A stretch of 13,998 nucleotides of DNA from Peptoniphilus_A genitalis (GTDB lineage: Bacteria; Bacillota; Clostridia; Tissierellales; Peptoniphilaceae). Both the position numbers and the translations under genes were made by a program. The DNA lies in NCBI RefSeq assembly GCF_949769225.1, contig NZ_CATKPB010000016.1; one strand, 5' to 3'. This document shows, piece by piece, positions 11,483 to 13,998 of this stretch. Position 1 is the first letter of the stretch, and the number at the start of each line of letters is the position of its first letter. The notes beneath the pieces are model-generated. The model searched no databases and had not been told where the DNA came from. It saw only the letters and a list, made by a program, of their open reading frames with translations.

Positions 11483-13228
11483 TTATTCTAACCTACCACC
11501 CTTTGTGTAGAGGTTGTAATAGTAAGACTTTGCTTCCATTAGTTCTTTGTGAGTCCCTCTTTCCACGATTCCATCTTTTGTCATCACGATGATTAAGTCT
11601 GCGTTTTGAACTGTTGTTAGCCTGTGAGCAATTGTAAGTGTTGTCCTTCCCTTTGATAATTTTTCTATGGAGTCTTGAACAACAACTTCTGACTTGTTGT
11701 CTAGGGCAGAAGTGGCTTCGTCTAAGATTAAAATTGGTGGATTCTTTAAGAAAACTCTAGCTATAGAAATTCTTTGCTTTTGTCCACCAGAAAGTTTCAC
11801 TCCACGTTCGCCCACATAGGTGTCAAAACCATCTGGGAGATTTTTTATAAAGTCGTAGGCTCCTGCAAGCTTGGCAGCTTTTATGACTTCAGCATCACTT
11901 GCGCCCTCCTTGCCATAGGCAATGTTGTCTCTAACTGAGCCAGAGAATAAATACACGTCTTGTTGAACTATTCCAATGTTCTCCCTAAGAGATTTTATCT
12001 TAACATCTCTTACGTCAAGTCCGTCGACTTTTACAGAGCCCTTATCTACGTCGTAAAATCTTGGAATCAAATTACAAATAGTAGTCTTGCCTGCCCCACT
12101 TGGTCCAACTATGGCAAGCTTTTGTCCAGGAGAAATGTGAACTGAAAAATCTTCTAAGACTTTTTCTTCTCCTTGACCATAAGAAAAGTCTACGTGATCA
12201 AAAGTAATTTCTCCCCTTAGACTTTTTATTTCAATGGAATCTTCCTTGTCCTTGATGTCAGACTCAATGGACATAATTTCTGAGAATCTTTCAATCCCTG
12301 TCATTCCCTTTTGGAATTGCTCTGTAAATTCAATAATTCTTCTAACAGTTGCAAGAAGTGATTGAACATACATTACATAAAGAATTAAGTCTTCGGGACC
12401 AATTTCTCCCTTCATGAGGAAGTATCCACCAGATACAATTAAGATGAGGTACATGAGGCCGTCAAAAATTCTGTTAATTGTGTTGAAGCCAGCCATGGAC
12501 TTGTAGTATCTCTTCTTTATGCCCAAGAACTTGTTGTTCTCATGAGTGAACTTTTCCTTTTCAAGGTCTTCCTTGGCAAAGGACTTGACCACTCTTATGC
12601 CAAGTAGGGAGTCCTCAATGGCAGAGTTCAGATGACCAACGTGGACTCTTTGATCCTTTTGTGCCTTGCGCATCTTGTTCCTAAAGTGACCAGAGAAGTA
12701 AATCATAAGTGGAATCATGAGATAAATTAAAAGAGTCATTTTTACGTTGAAGTGTAAAAGAATTATTAATGAAATAATTATCTTTATGACTCCAATAAAA
12801 TATTCTTCTGGGCAGTGGTGGGCGAACTCGGTTATGTCGAAAAGGTCGTTGGTGATCCTTGACATAATGACTCCAACCTTGGTCTCGTTGTAAAAGGTGT
12901 CAGATAGAGTTTGAAGATGGGAGTAGAGGTCCCTTCTCATATCAGTCTCGATCTTGGCACCCATGATATGACCAATGGATGTCATGAAGTATTGGGCAAC
13001 AACTTCCACTGTCTTAACTCCTAAATATATAAGGGCAAGCTTCATGATGAAGTCGAAGCTAATAGATGCAAGGTCCTTCATCCCCCTGTTGGTAAGAGCC
13101 CTTAAGATAAGTGGAAGAATCATTTCGCTGGCAGTTGTTAGGCCTGCACAAAATAAATCGAGAAAAAGTGTGAACCTGTACTTATAAAAGTAGGGCGCAA
13201 CTTTTTTTATTAAGTTTTTATTTTTCAT
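11483..13228 (-). CDS. ABC exporter half-transporter (membrane domain plus ATPase)
   Basis: A 581-residue fused exporter of the MsbA/LmrA/Sav1866 type that works as a homo- or heterodimer in the cell membrane. Residues 1-310 form the six-helix membrane domain, with hydrophobic segments near 17-45, 57-81, 143-177 and 255-295. The ATPase domain starts about 340: Walker A GPSGAGKTT (375-383), Q-loop VQQD (421-424), signature LSGGQKQR (479-486), Walker B ILILDEA (499-505), SALD next to it, and the switch histidine H535 in IAHR. All catalytic positions, including E504, are intact, so it could work alone. No second half-transporter adjoins it, which favours a homodimer. Substrate (drug, lipid or peptide) cannot be told. 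The ATG follows AAAGGAGG. The nitroreductase gene follows in the same direction. Confidence 0.92.
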   Translation of the reverse strand: MKNKNLIKKVAPYFYKYRFTLFLDLFCAGLTTASEMILPLILRALTNRGMKDLASISFDFIMKLALIYLGVKTVEVVAQYFMTSIGHIMGAKIETDMRRDLYSHLQTLSDTFYNETKVGVIMSRITNDLFDITEFAHHCPEEYFIGVIKIIISLIILLHFNVKMTLLIYLMIPLMIYFSGHFRNKMRKAQKDQRVHVGHLNSAIEDSLLGIRVVKSFAKEDLEKEKFTHENNKFLGIKKRYYKSMAGFNTINRIFDGLMYLILIVSGGYFLMKGEIGPEDLILYVMYVQSLLATVRRIIEFTEQFQKGMTGIERFSEIMSIESDIKDKEDSIEIKSLRGEITFDHVDFSYGQGEEKVLEDFSVHISPGQKLAIVGPSGAGKTTICNLIPRFYDVDKGSVKVDGLDVRDVKIKSLRENIGIVQQDVYLFSGSVRDNIAYGKEGASDAEVIKAAKLAGAYDFIKNLPDGFDTYVGERGVKLSGGQKQRISIARVFLKNPPILILDEATSALDNKSEVVVQDSIEKLSKGRTTLTIAHRLTTVQNADLIIVMTKDGIVERGTHKELMEAKSYYYNLYTKGGRLE

Positions 13229-13258
13229 TTTTCCTCCTTTATATAAAATTTTATTTTT

Positions 13259-13270
13259 TAAGATATCTTA
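13259..13270. promoter_or_regulatory. 12-bp palindrome, candidate operator
   Basis: TAAGATATCTTA is a perfect 12-bp palindrome at the predicted transcription start of the ABC exporter gene, directly downstream of the -10 box at 13274-13279 and upstream of the ribosome binding site. That place suits a repressor. In AT-rich DNA such a palindrome can also occur by chance. Confidence 0.3.
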
Positions 13271-13273
13271 TAT

Positions 13274-13302
13274 ATGATAACACAAAAATAAAATCCTTTA
13301 AA
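13274..13302 (-). promoter_or_regulatory. Probable promoter of the exporter/nitroreductase operon
   Basis: On the minus strand TTTAAA (13302-13297, 4/6) and TATCAT (13279-13274, 5/6) are 17 bases apart. The start codon lies about 45 bases downstream of the -10 box. Confidence 0.45.
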
Positions 13303-13322
13303 AGTCTAGAAAATAACCTTAC

Positions 13323-13351
13323 TTGACATAAAAATTCAAACAAATTATAAT
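13323..13351 (+). promoter_or_regulatory. Perfect consensus promoter of murJ
   Basis: TTGACA (13323-13328), exactly 17 bases, then TATAAT (13346-13351): both hexamers and the spacing match the housekeeping sigma consensus completely. AAAGGAG at 13366-13372 and the TTG start at 13382 follow. Confidence 0.8.
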
Positions 13352-13381
13352 TTGATAAGACTTACAAAGGAGATTTTAAAT

Positions 13382-13998
13382 TTGGAAAATAAAAGTAGCG
13401 CAGGCTCACGAATTGCAAAGTCCACCCTAGCCATCACTGGCTTCCTTCTAGTGGGTAAGGTCTTTGGATTCTTTAGAGAGTCACTTACAGCTTATGTCTT
13501 TGGTGCCAGCAAAGAAATGGATGCCTTTTCTCTTGCTCAAGCAGCCACAGCAATGATAGCAAGCTTTGTCACTCAAGCAATAGCAACAACTTATATACCT
13601 TCTGCCCAAAAGGCAGAGAGCGACCATGGACCAAGTAGGAAAAATTATTTTACTAACAACCTCTTAATGGTTACTTCCCTTGTGTCCTTTGTCCTAATTA
13701 TTCTTGGGATTTTATTCCCAAATCAAATTGCACTTTTATCTGCATCACAAGCTGATCCCGAAACCTATGCAATTGTTGTTAAGTTAATACAAGTTGGAAT
13801 GCCCGTAGTTTTATTTTCATCTTGGGTTGGTGTAATGGAAGGCTACCTCCAACACGGTGGCAAGTTCGCAGCAACAGGTGCCATTGCAATACCCCTTAAC
13901 TTAACTTATATAGTTTACCTTGCCCTCTTCTCCCACCACGTTGGGATTATAGGACTTACAATAGCATCAGTATTAGGTATCTTGGCACAATTCATCTT
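13382..13998 (+). CDS. murJ: MurJ/MviN-type lipid II flippase, N-terminal part (cut by window edge)
   Basis: An open frame of 205 complete codons runs off the window. The protein begins (M)ENKSSAGSRIAKSTLAIT, then GKVFGFFRESLTAYVFGAS and EMDAFSLAQAA, the signature start of MviN/MurJ proteins, with several membrane helices following (about 15-33, 52-70, 93-113, 133-150, 164-182). MurJ moves the peptidoglycan precursor lipid II across the cell membrane. The start is a TTG at 13382-13384, set by AAAGGAG nine bases upstream; no ATG is suitable, and this makes the gene easy to miss. It is transcribed divergently from the ABC exporter, with a perfect consensus promoter. MurJ relatives also include polysaccharide flippases of the MOP superfamily, but the 'FGFFRE' and 'MDAF' motifs favour MurJ. 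Confidence 0.85.
   Translation, partial: MENKSSAGSRIAKSTLAITGFLLVGKVFGFFRESLTAYVFGASKEMDAFSLAQAATAMIASFVTQAIATTYIPSAQKAESDHGPSRKNYFTNNLLMVTSLVSFVLIILGILFPNQIALLSASQADPETYAIVVKLIQVGMPVVLFSSWVGVMEGYLQHGGKFAATGAIAIPLNLTYIVYLALFSHHVGIIGLTIASVLGILAQFI

Overview
The window looks like the chromosome of a low-GC, Gram-positive anaerobe of the Firmicutes. Coding regions are AT-rich, ribosome binding sites are strong (AGGAGG type), sigma-A-like TTGACA/TATAAT promoters are easy to find, and intrinsic terminators are compact. A TPP riboswitch, lipobox lipoproteins and a Bacillus-like 5-oxoprolinase cluster fit this. An anaerobic coccus of the Peptoniphilaceae/Anaerococcus type is my guess from overall feel only. 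No rRNA, tRNA, CRISPR array, insertion sequence or prophage gene was recognised. No stretch longer than 300 bases lacks a gene; the longest gaps are 2020-2258 and 10646-10853, and both hold structured elements.

Layout from left to right. At 1-975, on the minus strand, a TIM-barrel protein and the start of an NhaC-type Na+/H+ antiporter form a short operon behind a good promoter. At 1114-2019, on the plus strand, a lone gene joins an HEPN-like domain to a PD-(D/E)XK (Mrr-like) nuclease-like domain; it is the best candidate for a defence or toxin gene here. It is followed by about five degenerate 32-bp tandem repeats. At 2259-3064, on the minus strand, lie a small DUF1294 membrane protein and a hypothetical lipoprotein, each with its own promoter.

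At 3198-7701, on the minus strand, one promoter drives pxpA, an NRAMP-like transporter (YcsG type), pxpB, pxpC and a YcsI/DUF1445 protein. This is a 5-oxoproline salvage operon: PxpABC opens 5-oxoproline to glutamate with ATP, the DUF1445 protein belongs to a family with D-glutamate cyclase activity, and the transporter has lost the NRAMP metal-binding residues, so it may carry an organic solute. At 7848-10811, on the minus strand, a TPP riboswitch with its own terminator controls a thiamine-binding protein and an ABC importer (permease, lipoprotein receptor, ATPase) for thiamine or its pyrimidine precursor.

At 10854-13228, on the minus strand, an ABC exporter half-transporter is followed by an Frm2/Hbn1-like nitroreductase in an apparent operon with a palindrome at its predicted start. 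At 13382-13998, on the plus strand, the beginning of a MurJ-type lipid II flippase gene runs off the window; it uses a TTG start behind a perfect consensus promoter.
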